Source: Actinorugispora endophytica
Lineage (GTDB): Bacteria > Actinomycetota > Actinomycetes > Streptosporangiales > Streptosporangiaceae
Direction: 5' to 3'
Length of the DNA: 64,000 nucleotides
NCBI RefSeq assembly: GCF_004363075.1
Contig: NZ_SNYN01000006.1
Span: forward strand, 62,001-126,000
The translations under genes and the position numbers were made by a program. The notes beneath the pieces are model-generated. The model saw only the letters and a program-made list of their open reading frames with translations, did not search any database and had not been told where the DNA came from. Shown piece by piece: positions 43,928-53,624 of the stretch (within the stretch, counting starts at the first letter, position 1; every line of letters starts with the position of its first letter).

Positions 43928-45288
43928 TAGAGCGTCGGGAGGTAGCGCTGGAGCTCGTAAGGGGTCACCTGGCGGCGGTAGGACTCCCATTCGGCCTTCT
44001 TGTTGCGCAGGAAGAAGTCGAACACGTGCTCGCCGAGCGTCTCGGCGACCAGTTCACTGCCCTCCATCGCCCGGATCGCCTCGTCCAGGCTCTGCGGAAG
44101 CGGGGTGATGCCCAGCGCGCGGCGCTCGGAGTCGGTCAGCGCCCACACGTCGTCGTCGGCGCCGGGCGGCAGCTCGTAACCCTCCTCGATGCCCTTCAGG
44201 CCCGCCGCGAGGATCAGCGCGTAGGCGAGGTACGGGTTGCTGGCCGAGTCCAGCGAACGGAACTCGATCCGGCTGGAGTTGCCCTTGCTCGGCTTGTACA
44301 TCGGCACCCGCACCAGCGCGGAGCGGTTGTTGTGGCCCCAGCACACGTACGCGGGCGCCTCGCCGCCGGCCCCGGCCGAGGCCGCCGCGTTGTCCCACAG
44401 GCGCTTGTAGGAGTTGACGTACTGGTTGCACACCGCCGTGATCTCCGGGGCGTGGCGCAGCAGGCCCGCTATGAACCCGCGCCCCACCTTGGACAGCTGG
44501 TACTCCGCGCCCGGCTCGTAGAAGGCGTTGCGGTCGCCCTCGAACAGCGAGAGGTGCGTGTGCATGCCGGAGCCGGGGAACTCGGTGAACGGCTTGGGCA
44601 TGAAGGTGGCGTAGATGCCCTGCTCCAGCGCCACCTCCTTCATCACCAGACGGAACGTCATGATGTTGTCGGCGGTGGTGAGCGCGTCGGCGTAGCGCAG
44701 GTCGATCTCCTGCTGGCCGGGCCCGCCCTCGTGGTGGCTGAACTCCACCGAGATGCCCATGTCCTCCAGCATCATGATGGCGTTGCGGCGGAAGTCGTGC
44801 GCGCTGTTGTGCGGCGTGTGGTCGAAGTACCCGCCGTCGTCGTTGGGCTCGGGGAACTCGCCGTACTCGGGCTTCTTCTTCAGCAGGTAGAACTCGATCT
44901 CGGGGTGCGTGTAGAACGTGAAGCCCAGATCGGAGGCCCGGCCCAACTGGCGCTTGAGCACGTGCCGGGGGTCCGCGTAGCTGGGGGAGCCGTCCGGCAT
45001 CAGGATGTCGCAGTACATGCGCGCGGTCCCGTGCGGCTCGTTGCGCCACGGCAGCACCTGGAACGTGGTGGGGTCGGGCTGGGCGAGCATGTCGGCCTCG
45101 TGCACCCGCGCGAAGCCCTCGATCGCCGAGCCGTCGAAGCCGATGCCCTCGGCGAAGGCGGCCTCCAGCTCGGCCGGGGCCACCGCGACCGACTTGAGGT
45201 ACCCGAGCACGTCGGTGAACCACAGTCGCACGAAGCGGATATCGCGCTCCTCCAGAGTTCGGAGCACGAATTCCTGCTGTCGGTTCAC
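43927..45288 (-). CDS. glnA2: Glutamine synthetase type I, GlnA2
   Basis: The 453-residue glutamine synthetase has the metal/ATP/glutamate motifs FDGSAIEGFARVHEADM, EIEFYLL, HHEGGPGQQEIDLRYADAL, PGSGMHTHLSL and NNRSALVRVP. It lacks the type I-beta insertion and the adenylylation-site context seen in GlnA1 (compare GYELPPGADDD), so GlnE control is not expected. The order panB-glnA2-nadE-glnE-glnA1 matches Mycobacterium and Streptomyces neighbourhoods. Start GTG 45288 follows GGAAGGTGG. Its stop codon TAG is shared with MITE copy C2. The physiological role of GlnA2 varies between species. Confidence 0.92.
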   Translation of the reverse strand: MNRQQEFVLRTLEERDIRFVRLWFTDVLGYLKSVAVAPAELEAAFAEGIGFDGSAIEGFARVHEADMLAQPDPTTFQVLPWRNEPHGTARMYCDILMPDGSPSYADPRHVLKRQLGRASDLGFTFYTHPEIEFYLLKKKPEYGEFPEPNDDGGYFDHTPHNSAHDFRRNAIMMLEDMGISVEFSHHEGGPGQQEIDLRYADALTTADNIMTFRLVMKEVALEQGIYATFMPKPFTEFPGSGMHTHLSLFEGDRNAFYEPGAEYQLSKVGRGFIAGLLRHAPEITAVCNQYVNSYKRLWDNAAASAGAGGEAPAYVCWGHNNRSALVRVPMYKPSKGNSSRIEFRSLDSASNPYLAYALILAAGLKGIEEGYELPPGADDDVWALTDSERRALGITPLPQSLDEAIRAMEGSELVAETLGEHVFDFFLRNKKAEWESYRRQVTPYELQRYLPTL

Positions 45289-45483
45289 GGTCCACCTTCC
45301 TCATATGGTTCACGGCGTCTGACGTGTTCCTACCAGACCCCTGGCAGCCAGTGTGCCCGGTAAGCGTTACCGCGACGTTAACCAGGGGGCTCTTAGGGCC
45401 CCTACCCCGCGCCCCGGGCCGTGAACGCCGAGGCCGGGAGGGTTGCCTCGGAGCGCGGGCGGCCCTGCCGTTAGGCTCGTGCC

Positions 45484-47244
45484 GTGGCACAACTGCGAAT
45501 GGCTATGGCCCAGGTCAACCCTACTGTCGGTGACCTGGAAGGAAACTGCGGCATCGTCGTGGACCACGTCCGCCGGGCGGCCGGGGCCGGCGCCCACCTG
45601 GTGGCGTTCCCCGAGATGACGCTCACCGGATACCCGGTGGAGGACCTCGCGCTGCGCGGGACGTTCGTCGACGCCTCCATCGAGGCCGCGGACGCCCTGG
45701 CCGCCCGGCTGGCGGCCGAGGGGCTCGGCGAGCTCCCCGTGGCCGTCGGCTACCTGAACCGCCGCGAGGGGGCCGAGGCGGGCGGCGCCCGCCTCGGCCA
45801 GCCGGTCGGCGCGCCGCAGAACGCGGTAGCCCTGCTGCACCGGGGCCGCGCGGTGTTCACCTCGGCGAAGCACCACCTCCCCAACTACGGGGTGTTCGAC
45901 GAGTTCCGCTACTTCGTGCCCGGCGACGTCCTGCCGGTGGTCCGGCTGCACGGGATCGACGTGGCGTTCGCCATCTGCGAGGACCTGTGGCAGGACGGCG
46001 GCCCGGTGGCCGCGGTGCGCGACTCCGGCGCGGACCTGCTGGTGGTGCTGAACGGGTCGCCGTACGAGCGCGACAAGGACGACGAGCGCCTGGAGCTGTG
46101 CGCGGCCCGCGCGCGCGAGGCGGGCGCGGCGCTGGCCTACGTCAACATGGTCGGCGGCCAGGACGAGCTCGTCTTCGACGGCGACTCCCTGATCGTGGAC
46201 GCCCGGGGCGACCTGGTCTCGCGGGGGCCCCGCTTCGAGGAGGCGCTGATCCTCACCGACCTGGAGCTGCCCGCGAAGGGGGAGCCGGGCATGTGGGGGG
46301 CGGCGGCCGAGGCCGACGGCATCACCATCGAGCGGCACCTGGTCTCGGAGCGTCCGCTGGCGCCCTACGAGCCGCTGCCGCACCCGGTGGCCCCGCGCAT
46401 GGACGACGTCGCCGAGGTGTACGCGGCCCTTGTGCTGGCCACCCGCGACTACGTGCGCAAGAACCGGTTCGGCTCGGTGATCCTGGGGCTGTCCGGCGGT
46501 ATCGACTCGGCGTTGGTCGCCACGATCGCCGCCGACGCGATCGGCCCGGAGCTGGTCCACTGCGTGCTCATGCCGAGCCGCCACTCCAGCGACCACTCGG
46601 TCTCCGACGCCGAGGAGCTGGTGCGCCGCCAGGGAGTCAACGGCCGCACCGTCGCGGTGGGCCCGATGGTGGACGCCTTCGAGAACGCGGTGAAGATCGA
46701 CGGCCTCGCGGCGGAGAACCTCCAGGCGCGGGTGCGCGGGCAGCTGCTGATGACGCTGTCCAACCAGGAGGGCCACCTGGTGCTGACCACCGGGAACAAG
46801 AGCGAGCTGGCGGCGGGGTACTCGACCCTCTACGGCGACTCCGCGGGCGGTTTCGCGCCGATCAAGGACGCCTGGAAGACCCTGGTGTGGGAGCTGGCGC
46901 GGTGGCGCAACGCCGATGCCGTCCGGAGGGGGGAGACCCCGCCGATCCCGGAGAACTCCATCACCAAGCCGCCCAGCGCCGAGCTGCGCCCCGGGCAGCT
47001 GGACACCGACTCCCTGCCGGACTACCCGGTCCTGGACGCCCTGCTGGACGACTACGTGGGAACGGACCTGGGCCGCGCCGAACTGGTGGCGGCCGGGCAC
47101 GACGCCGCGCTGGTGGACCGGATGATCCGCCTGGTGGACCGCGCCGAGTACAAGCGCCGCCAGTACCCGCCGGGCCCCAAGATCAGCAAGCGCAACTTCG
47201 GCCGGGACCGCCGCCTGCCGATCACCAACCGGTGGACGGTTTGA
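45484..47244 (+). CDS. nadE: Glutamine-dependent NAD+ synthase
   Basis: The 586-residue protein has two domains. The N-terminal nitrilase-like glutaminase (about residues 1-265) has the Glu-Lys-Cys triad in FPEMTLTGYP, TSAKHHLPNYG and FAICEDLWQDGG. The C-terminal synthetase has the ATP pyrophosphatase loop LGLSGGIDSALVATI and TTGNKSELAAGYSTLYGD. It makes NAD+ from nicotinate adenine dinucleotide with ammonia channelled from glutamine. It starts at GTG 45484, divergent from glnA2. Confidence 0.94.
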   Translation: MAQLRMAMAQVNPTVGDLEGNCGIVVDHVRRAAGAGAHLVAFPEMTLTGYPVEDLALRGTFVDASIEAADALAARLAAEGLGELPVAVGYLNRREGAEAGGARLGQPVGAPQNAVALLHRGRAVFTSAKHHLPNYGVFDEFRYFVPGDVLPVVRLHGIDVAFAICEDLWQDGGPVAAVRDSGADLLVVLNGSPYERDKDDERLELCAARAREAGAALAYVNMVGGQDELVFDGDSLIVDARGDLVSRGPRFEEALILTDLELPAKGEPGMWGAAAEADGITIERHLVSERPLAPYEPLPHPVAPRMDDVAEVYAALVLATRDYVRKNRFGSVILGLSGGIDSALVATIAADAIGPELVHCVLMPSRHSSDHSVSDAEELVRRQGVNGRTVAVGPMVDAFENAVKIDGLAAENLQARVRGQLLMTLSNQEGHLVLTTGNKSELAAGYSTLYGDSAGGFAPIKDAWKTLVWELARWRNADAVRRGETPPIPENSITKPPSAELRPGQLDTDSLPDYPVLDALLDDYVGTDLGRAELVAAGHDAALVDRMIRLVDRAEYKRRQYPPGPKISKRNFGRDRRLPITNRWTV

Positions 47245-47269
47245 CCGGCTGACCCGGCCCGGGAGCGGG

Positions 47270-47305
47270 CGGGGCCGGGCGCCCCCGCGAGGGCGCCCGG
47301 CCCCG
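47270..47305. terminator. Convergent terminator after nadE
   Basis: Perfect 15-bp arms CGGGGCCGGGCGCCC / GGGCGCCCGGCCCCG enclose the loop CCGCGA between convergent genes. Confidence 0.85.
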
Positions 47306-47319
47306 AAGGCCGGAGAGGT

Positions 47320-47655
47320 CTACCAGAAGACCGCGACCCCGACGTTGAGCACGGTCAGGACACCGGCGGCGAGGGCGAGGCGGGAGTCGGGCCTGCGCAC
47401 GTTGAGCACGCCCGCCACGACCACGGCCAGGGCGACGACCAGCTTGACGGCGATCTTGACGTGGTCGAAGTCGGCGTCGCCCATCTCGCCGACGCCCACG
47501 AGCAGCAGGCCGACGACCAGCTGGGTGAGGGAGCTGTGCAGCAGCACCTTGGGGGCCTTGGCGTGGCCGCCCATCTGCTGCATGAGCCAGCCGGCGATGA
47601 TGCCGGCCATGGCGAGCAGGTGGAGGAACACGAGCGCGGAGTAGACGATGTCCAT
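47320..47655 (-). CDS. Four-span membrane protein, function unknown
   Basis: The 111-residue hydrophobic protein has spans VYSALVFLHLLAMAGIIAGW, LTQLVVGLLLVGVGEM, KIAVKLVVALAVVVAGVLNV and ALAAGVLTVLNVGVAVFW. Its size and conserved HLLAMAG recall small CopD-like integral membrane proteins. ATG 47655 is the likely start, with GTG 47664 as an alternative. A short palindrome, ACTAC/GTAGT, lies 12 bp upstream. Confidence 0.75.
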   Translation of the reverse strand: MDIVYSALVFLHLLAMAGIIAGWLMQQMGGHAKAPKVLLHSSLTQLVVGLLLVGVGEMGDADFDHVKIAVKLVVALAVVVAGVLNVRRPDSRLALAAGVLTVLNVGVAVFW

Positions 47656-47667
47656 GCCCCGCACAGT

Positions 47668-47682
47668 ACTACGTCTTGTAGT
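47668..47682. promoter_or_regulatory. Possible operator ACTACGTCTTGTAGT
   Basis: This is a five-base inverted repeat (ACTAC, GTAGT) with a 5-nt centre, just upstream of the membrane protein start. Its shape recalls BlaI/CopY-family operators, but no regulator is adjacent. Confidence 0.3.
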
Positions 47683-47850
47683 TCTTGATTGCCGTCTTCA
47701 TGACACGGTGTCGTCACTTTTCCGGCGGGGACGGACGGGAAGCGGAGGCGCCGGCCCGGTGGAGGGGGCCGCCGGGCCGGCGTGAAGGGGGTCCGTCCCG
47801 GGGGGCGGAACATGGAGGGGCGGGCGCGCTCCGCCCCCCGGCGAAGGGGG

Positions 47851-49668
47851 TCAGGTCCAGGCGTCGGCGAAGGTCTGGGTGCAGCCGCCGCCGCTGTCGT
47901 CGGCCACGGCGGACCGGTTGCCGCCGCTCTCCCACTCGATCCCGCCGTCGGGGTTCCGCTTGACGTACTTGTAGTCGAACCGGGTTCCCTCGGGGATGGT
48001 GACCCGGCCCTTCCAGACGGGGTAGTCGTCCGCGCTCAGGTGGACCGCGTCGTCGGGGTCCCAGGAGCCCAGCTCGGGGATGGAGCCCACCACGTAGACC
48101 TCCTGGCCGTACCAGGTGGTGACGTCGGCGTGGAAGCGGGAGTCGATGGCGGCGCACGCGCCGTCCCCGTCGCCGGGCGGGGTCCCGGGCTCGCAGCCGT
48201 CGGGGTCCTCGCACTCGCCCAGGGCCTCGACGTGCAGCGCGACCGCGCCGTTGGCGGGGATGGAGGCGGTGAACGAGCCCCCCGAAACCTCGTAGCCGGG
48301 CGCGTCGCACACGCCGTCGACGAACGTGCCGTTGGCGACGTCGCAGTAGGTGCCGTCGGGCAGGTCCGTGGAGAAGGTCGAGGTCCAGGTGCCGCCGGTG
48401 GCGTTGAAGGCCGCGTAGCCCGCGTCGCCCCGGGCGAACGCCAGGCGCCCGGCGCCGTCGGTCCGGGCGTCGCCGATGCCGTGCCCGTCCGTGGCGTTGT
48501 GGAAGGACGCCATGCCCGCGACGGCGCGGTGCTCGCACACCCACCGGGGGTCCGAGCAGTCGGTGGCGCTGGTGGTGCCGTCGGAGCTCATGGGCGGTCC
48601 GGCCTTGCCGTCGCCGGACCAGGTGTAGCTGGACATCACCTTGGGGGTGCCGTACGGGTGGGCCAGCATGAACGACTGGGCGAGGTCGTAGCGCGCCCGG
48701 TCGGTGTGGGTGAGGATCGCGTGGCTGCGCTGGGTGTCGTGGTTGGCCACGAACACCAGGGCCTTGTCGCTGGAGGTCAGCCCGTCGCCCAGCCCGGTCA
48801 GGCGGGAGATGTCGCCGTTCTTGAAGGCGTTGCTGATGTCCCGGTGGTACTGGAACTCGGTGACGTCGCCCATGGGGGTGTAGGAGCCGGTTCCGATCGT
48901 GCCGTCGGCGATGACCTCCTGGAAGACGTACGGCTTGCCGCCGCCCCAGTCGGCGTGGACGTCGCGCAGGCGGGAGTTGATCGCCTGGACGTCGGCCTCG
49001 GGGACGTGCTTGGCGGCGTCGTAGCGGAAGCCCGCCACGCCGATGTCGACCAGGTCGTTCAGGTACGCCGCGACCCGGTCCCGGACGTGGGTGGACGAGG
49101 TGTCCAGGTCGGACAGGCCGACCAGTTCGCAGTTCTGCACCTCCCACTTGTCGCCCCAGTCGGCGATGTCGCGGCGGCAGGAGCCGAAGTCCTGGGTCTG
49201 GTAGACGCCGGGGTAGTCGTACTTGGAGTAGCCGGAGCCCGCGCTGCCGGGGCCCGTGCCCACCGAACCGGTGCCGCTCATGTGGTTGATGACGGCGTCG
49301 ACGTAGATCTTGACGCCGGCCTCGCGGCAGCGGTCGACCATGTCGACGAAGTCGGCGCGGGTGCCGCGCCGGGTCTGGTCGAGCGTGTAGGAGACCGGCT
49401 GGTAGTCCTGCCACCAGGGGTAGCCCTCGCTCTGGAGCACCACGTGCTCCTGGGGCGGGGAGACCTGGACGGCGCCGAACCCGTTGGGGCCGAGTGTGCT
49501 CTCGCACTCGTCCGCCACGGACTCCCAGCGCCACTGGAACAGGTGGACGACGACGTCCTCGTCCCCGGGCGGCGAGGCCAGGGCGGGGGAGGCGGCCAGG
49601 GGGACGAGGAACAGGGCGAATCCGAACACGGCCGCCAGTACGGCGGCCAGTGGTCTGCGAACGGCCAT
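47851..49668 (-). CDS. amyA: Secreted alpha-amylase (GH13) with C-terminal starch-binding CBM20
   Basis: The 605-residue enzyme is exported by a Sec signal peptide (RRPLAAVLAAVFGFALFLVP, cleavage near ALASPP). The catalytic (beta/alpha)8 barrel shows DAVINHMSG (region I), GFRYDAAKHVPE (nucleophile Asp), FQEVIADG (acid/base Glu) and FVANHDTQRS (transition-state Asp). An all-beta C domain follows, then a Pro/Gly/Asp linker with paired Cys and a CBM20 (VYVVGSIPELGSWDPDDAVHL, RFDYKYVKRNPDGGIEWE). It hydrolyses internal alpha-1,4 bonds of starch. ATG 49668 has GGAG upstream. The leader has CTTGCAAG and CTTG repeats like Streptomyces amylase promoters. Confidence 0.94.
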   Translation of the reverse strand: MAVRRPLAAVLAAVFGFALFLVPLAASPALASPPGDEDVVVHLFQWRWESVADECESTLGPNGFGAVQVSPPQEHVVLQSEGYPWWQDYQPVSYTLDQTRRGTRADFVDMVDRCREAGVKIYVDAVINHMSGTGSVGTGPGSAGSGYSKYDYPGVYQTQDFGSCRRDIADWGDKWEVQNCELVGLSDLDTSSTHVRDRVAAYLNDLVDIGVAGFRYDAAKHVPEADVQAINSRLRDVHADWGGGKPYVFQEVIADGTIGTGSYTPMGDVTEFQYHRDISNAFKNGDISRLTGLGDGLTSSDKALVFVANHDTQRSHAILTHTDRARYDLAQSFMLAHPYGTPKVMSSYTWSGDGKAGPPMSSDGTTSATDCSDPRWVCEHRAVAGMASFHNATDGHGIGDARTDGAGRLAFARGDAGYAAFNATGGTWTSTFSTDLPDGTYCDVANGTFVDGVCDAPGYEVSGGSFTASIPANGAVALHVEALGECEDPDGCEPGTPPGDGDGACAAIDSRFHADVTTWYGQEVYVVGSIPELGSWDPDDAVHLSADDYPVWKGRVTIPEGTRFDYKYVKRNPDGGIEWESGGNRSAVADDSGGGCTQTFADAWT

Positions 49669-50100
49669 CGAGCGCTCCGATGCGAAGTGGGGGACTCGGT
49701 GCCTGAAAACAGCCTTGCAAGCCCTGAAAGGTCCGCAAGAATTTTCAAGGTGAGACGAAGGTAACAACCGATGGTTGATTTGGAAACATCGCGCCGCACG
49801 TTTCCCGAAGACTGCCCGAAAGTCGACTTTTATTGGTTTTTGTCTATTTCGTCGGCCGATTTCTGAGCGGTCTCCGCTCGTCCGATGGAGGGGTGGAGTG
49901 TGAAATGCCTGCAAAGCACGCAAATCTTTGCACAGGGGAGGGTGAGTGGCGGGCGGGTGTCTTAGGCGCGGCGGGGCCGCCCCGGGGACGGCTCCGCGCG
50001 GATAAGGCGTTCGCCCGATGCCCGGTCCGGTGTCTTAGCGCGAGAGTGAGGATCACGCGGGACGGACCCGCGGCCCACCCTCACCAGAGAAGAGCAGACA
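49669..50100. other. 432-bp upstream region of the amylase gene, with CTTG(C/A)A repeats
   Basis: On the minus strand, CTTGAAAATTCTTGCGG, CTTTCAG and CTTGCAAGG are clustered at about 49710-49755. Direct CTTGCAG/CTTTCAG repeats are known operators of MalR-type LacI regulators in Streptomyces amylase and chitinase promoters. The rest is A/T-richer than average and holds no convincing gene. Confidence 0.5.
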
Positions 50101-50292
50101 ATGCACCCCGGACTCCTCACCACCCTGGTACGAGCCCAGACCAGCGAACTCGAGCGCGACGTGCTGCGGCGCCTGGAGGCGCGCCAGCACCGCATCGACG
50201 CGGCCGACCGCCGCCGCGCCGCCAGACGGGCCCGCAGGGAGGAGCACAGCCCCGGCGGCCCCACCCGCTCCGACAGGGCCCTCGCGGCTTAG
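50101..50292 (+). CDS. Small Arg/Ala-rich helical protein
   Basis: An ATG-started frame of 63 residues begins with a predicted amphipathic helix (LLTTLVRAQTSELERDVLRR) and a strongly basic middle (DRRRAARRARREEH). Codon use is typical of the genome, and GAAGAG lies upstream. It is followed at once by a very strong hairpin. The gene is probable; its function is unknown. Confidence 0.5.
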   Translation: MHPGLLTTLVRAQTSELERDVLRRLEARQHRIDAADRRRAARRARREEHSPGGPTRSDRALAA

Positions 50293-50310
50293 GGCGATGT
50301 CTTCGTGGTG

Positions 50311-50388
50311 TCTTCCCCGCTGATCTTGACCTTTCCGGGGTCTCGGAAGCGGTCGAGACCCCGGAAAGGTCAAGATCGACGGGGAAGA
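50311..50388. terminator. Very strong 35-bp hairpin between a small gene and glnE (repeat family 2)
   Basis: Arms of 35 bp (TCTTCCCCGCTGATCTTGAC continuing to GGGGTCTCG) pair with two mismatches around an 8-nt loop. It lies between convergent genes. The core TTGATC-GACCTTTCCGGG-type sequence matches the hairpin at 39275-39350, so the two are related repeats. Confidence 0.8.
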
Positions 50389-50440
50389 CGGACACCACGG
50401 ACACCGACGAGGGAGAATACCGACCCACGGACGCGGGAGA

Positions 50441-53400
50441 CTAGCTGTCGTAGAACACCCGCTCCATCACCGTTCGGGCGCGGCGGGTGGCGCGGCGGTA
50501 CTCCTGGAGCAGGCGTTCGCCGGGGCTCTCCTCGCTGTCCTCGGACCGGTAGCCCAGCGCGCCCGCGATCGCGGTGCGCTCGCGCAGGTCCGTCGGGATG
50601 GAGTCGCCGCCCTTGCCGCGCACCAGCGTGATCGCCCCGCGCACCCGCGAGGCCAGCCGCCAGGCCACCTCCAGCGTCGCGCCGTCGTCGGGGTCCAGGA
50701 GGCCGTGCCGCACCGCGACGTTCAGCGCGTGCAGCGTCCCCGTCGTGCGCAGCTCGGGGAGCTCGCGGCCGTGCCGTAGCTGGATCAACTGGGCCACCCA
50801 CTCCACGTCCGAGAGCCCGCCCCGGCCCAGCTTCGTGTGCAGTGCGGGGTCCGCCCCGCGGGGCAGCCGCTCGGACTCCATGCGGGCCTTGAGCCGCCGG
50901 ATCTCCAGGAGCGTCTTCTCGGTGATCCCGCCCTCGGGGTACCGGATCGGGTCGATCAGCGCGACGAACCGCTCGCCCAGCCCGGCGTCCCCCGCCACCG
51001 GGATGGCGCGCAGCAGCGCCTGGCTCTCCCAGCTCGCCGACCAGCGCGCGTAGTAGGCCGCGTAGGAGTCGAGGGTCCGCACCATCGGCCCGTTCCTGCC
51101 CTCCGGGCGCAGCGCGGTGTCCAGACGCACCGGCGGCTCGGCGGCGGGCAGCTCCAGCAGCCGGGCCAGTTCGCGCACGATCGCCGCCGCGGTCGCGGTG
51201 GCCCGCGCCGGATCGACTCCGGGGAGCGGCTCGTGCACGTACATCACGTCGGCGTCGCTGGTGTAGGTCAACTCGTTCCCGCCGAACCGGCCCATCCCGA
51301 TCACGCACAGCCGGGTGCACGGCTCCTCGCCCTGCTGGTGCGCCACCCGCTCGGTCGCCGCGCGCAGCGCCGCGTCGATGGTGACCGCCGCGATCGCGGT
51401 CAGCGCGTCGCCCACCCCGTCGATCCCGGTCACCCCCAGCAGGTCCGCGGCGGCCGTGCGCAGCAGTTCGCGGCGGCGCAGCGCCCGCACCCCGGCCACC
51501 TGGTTCTCCGCCGTGTCGTGCCGGCGCAACGCCGAGTCGGCCTCGGCGGCCAACTCGGCGTTGCGGCGCTGGACCAGGTCCGCGTCGTCGGAGAGGACGG
51601 CCACCGCCTCGGGCGCGCGCAGCAGCAGGTCGGTGGTGTACCTGCTGGTACCCAGCAGCCACGCCATCCGCTCGGCCACGCGCACGTCGTCGCGCAGCAG
51701 CCGCAGGTACCACGGCGTGGTGCCCAGGGCCTCGCTGACCTGGCGGAATCCGAGAAGCCCGGAGTCGGGGTCGGGCGCGTCGGCGAACCACCCCAGCATC
51801 ACCGGCATCAGGGTGCGCTGGATGGCCGCGCGCCGGGTCACCCCCGAGGTGAGCGACTCCAGGTGGCGCAGCGCGCCCGCGGGGTCGACGAACCCCAGCG
51901 CCTCCAGCCGGGCGCGCGCCTGCTCGGCCGAGAGCCGCGCCTCGTCCCCCGGCAGCCGGGCCACCGCCTTGAGCAGCGGCCGGTAGAACAGCTTCTCGTG
52001 CAGGCGCCGGACCTCTCCGGCGCGCCGCCGCCAGGTGGAGACCAGGTCGGTGACGGGGTTCGCGCTGAAGCCCAGAGCGCGGCCCAGGCGGCGCAGCTCC
52101 TCCTGCCCGCTGCCGCTCTTCGAGTCGGGAAGCAGGTGGGTCCGGCGCAGCTTGTACAGCTGGAGCAGGTGCTCCACGCGGCGCAGGAAGCGGTAGGAGT
52201 CGGCCATCCCGGCGGCGTCGTCGCGACCCACGTAGCCGCCCCGGGACAGCGCCTCCAACGCGGCCAGCGTGCTGCCCGACCGCAGGGACGCGTCGCCGCG
52301 CCCGTGCACCAGCTGGAGCAGCTGCACCGCGAACTCGATGTCGCGCAGGCCGCCCCGGCCCAGTTTGAGCTGCCGGTCGGCCTCGGTGTGCGGGATGTGC
52401 GCCTCGACCCGGCGGCGCATCGCCTGCACGTCCTCGACGAAGTTCCTGCGCCCGGCCGCCTGCCACACCAGCGGGCTGATGGCCTTGAGGTAGGCCTCGC
52501 CGAGCTCGGGGTCCCCGGCGATCGGGCGGGCCTTGAGCAGGGCCTGGAACTCCCACGTCTTGGCCCAGCGCTCGTAGTAGGCCAGGTGCCCCGAGATCGG
52601 GCGCACCAGCGGCCCGTTCTTCCCCTCGGGGCGAAGGGCCGCGTCGACCTCCCACAGGGTGCCCTCGGCGTCGGTCTCGCCGGGGACGCGCATCATCGCG
52701 GCGGCCAGGCGGGCGCCGGAGCGCAGCGCCGCCTGCTCGTCCTCGCAGCCGTCGGCGGGCTCGGCGACGAAGACCACGTCCACGTCGCTGACGTAGTTCA
52801 GCTCCCGGCCCCCGCACTTGCCCATCCCGATCACCGCGATCCGGCACAGCGCGGCGTCGTCGGGGAACCGGGCGCGGGCCACGGCCAGCGACCCCTCCAG
52901 GACGGCCGAGGCCAGGTCGGCGAGCTCCGCGGCGACCTCGGTCAGGTCCTGGAGCCCGGTGAGGTCGCGCCCGGCCAGGCGCAGCACGCGGCGCCGGTAG
53001 GCCAGGCGCAGGGCGTGCGACACCTCGGAGGCGTCCGCGCCCGAGAGGTCGGCGGCGGGCGCGGGGGAGTGCGGGTCGGCGCCGACCACGTGCAGCAGCC
53101 CGGTGCGCAGCTCCTCGGGGCCGGGCGCGCGGGCGGCGTCCGCGCCGCGCAGCTCGCGCCAGTCGCCGGGGTGCCGGACGAGGTGGTCGGCGAGCGCCAC
53201 GCTCGCGCCCAGGACCCGGACCAGCCGCTCGCGCAGGTCCGGGTCCTGGACCAGGGCGGAGCGGATCTCCTCGGCCTCGGTGGAGCGCTCGACGATCCTG
53301 GTGAGTCCCAGGAGGGCGAGATCGGGGTCGGCGGACCTGCCGATGGAGTCGAGCACCGCCCCGTGCTCGGCGGGGTCGAGCCCGGCCTCCGACATCAGCC

Positions 53401-53455
53401 GCGCCGCGCGCTCCGCGTCGCCGAACCCCCGCCGCGCCAGCGCGCCCGCGGTCAT
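50441..53455 (-). CDS. glnE: Glutamine synthetase adenylyltransferase / deadenylase
   Basis: The protein has about 1004 residues and two nucleotidyltransferase domains: IGMGKCGGRELNYVSDVDVVFV (removes AMP) and IGMGRFGGNELTYTSDADVMYV (adds AMP). A helical regulatory segment follows each. It modifies the Tyr of GlnA1 (encoded 3 kb downstream) according to nitrogen status. ATG 53455 is the most reasonable start; GTG 53476 or 53479 are alternatives. In related genomes glnE lies close to glnA1; here an SMR gene and a mobile island separate them. Confidence 0.95.
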   Translation of the reverse strand: MTAGALARRGFGDAERAARLMSEAGLDPAEHGAVLDSIGRSADPDLALLGLTRIVERSTEAEEIRSALVQDPDLRERLVRVLGASVALADHLVRHPGDWRELRGADAARAPGPEELRTGLLHVVGADPHSPAPAADLSGADASEVSHALRLAYRRRVLRLAGRDLTGLQDLTEVAAELADLASAVLEGSLAVARARFPDDAALCRIAVIGMGKCGGRELNYVSDVDVVFVAEPADGCEDEQAALRSGARLAAAMMRVPGETDAEGTLWEVDAALRPEGKNGPLVRPISGHLAYYERWAKTWEFQALLKARPIAGDPELGEAYLKAISPLVWQAAGRRNFVEDVQAMRRRVEAHIPHTEADRQLKLGRGGLRDIEFAVQLLQLVHGRGDASLRSGSTLAALEALSRGGYVGRDDAAGMADSYRFLRRVEHLLQLYKLRRTHLLPDSKSGSGQEELRRLGRALGFSANPVTDLVSTWRRRAGEVRRLHEKLFYRPLLKAVARLPGDEARLSAEQARARLEALGFVDPAGALRHLESLTSGVTRRAAIQRTLMPVMLGWFADAPDPDSGLLGFRQVSEALGTTPWYLRLLRDDVRVAERMAWLLGTSRYTTDLLLRAPEAVAVLSDDADLVQRRNAELAAEADSALRRHDTAENQVAGVRALRRRELLRTAAADLLGVTGIDGVGDALTAIAAVTIDAALRAATERVAHQQGEEPCTRLCVIGMGRFGGNELTYTSDADVMYVHEPLPGVDPARATATAAAIVRELARLLELPAAEPPVRLDTALRPEGRNGPMVRTLDSYAAYYARWSASWESQALLRAIPVAGDAGLGERFVALIDPIRYPEGGITEKTLLEIRRLKARMESERLPRGADPALHTKLGRGGLSDVEWVAQLIQLRHGRELPELRTTGTLHALNVAVRHGLLDPDDGATLEVAWRLASRVRGAITLVRGKGGDSIPTDLRERTAIAGALGYRSEDSEESPGERLLQEYRRATRRARTVMERVFYDS

Positions 53456-53624
53456 CCCCGCACCGTCCCGAGTCACCACGCCACAACCGTAGCCCGCGGG
53501 GGAACGGCCGGGTGGGACCGAGGGGGTGATACGCGGCGCCGGACAGGGGCACAAAGGGAAAAGCCGGGGAAACCGGCAGGATATACAGGTCTCTCCGGGC
53601 CCTTCCAGACTTCAGGAGACCGAA

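Noticed and set aside
45289-45483. A GlnR box between glnA2 and nadE
   Set aside because: GTTAAC and GTAAC half-sites are present, but the six-base spacing and the GAAAC partners are missing.
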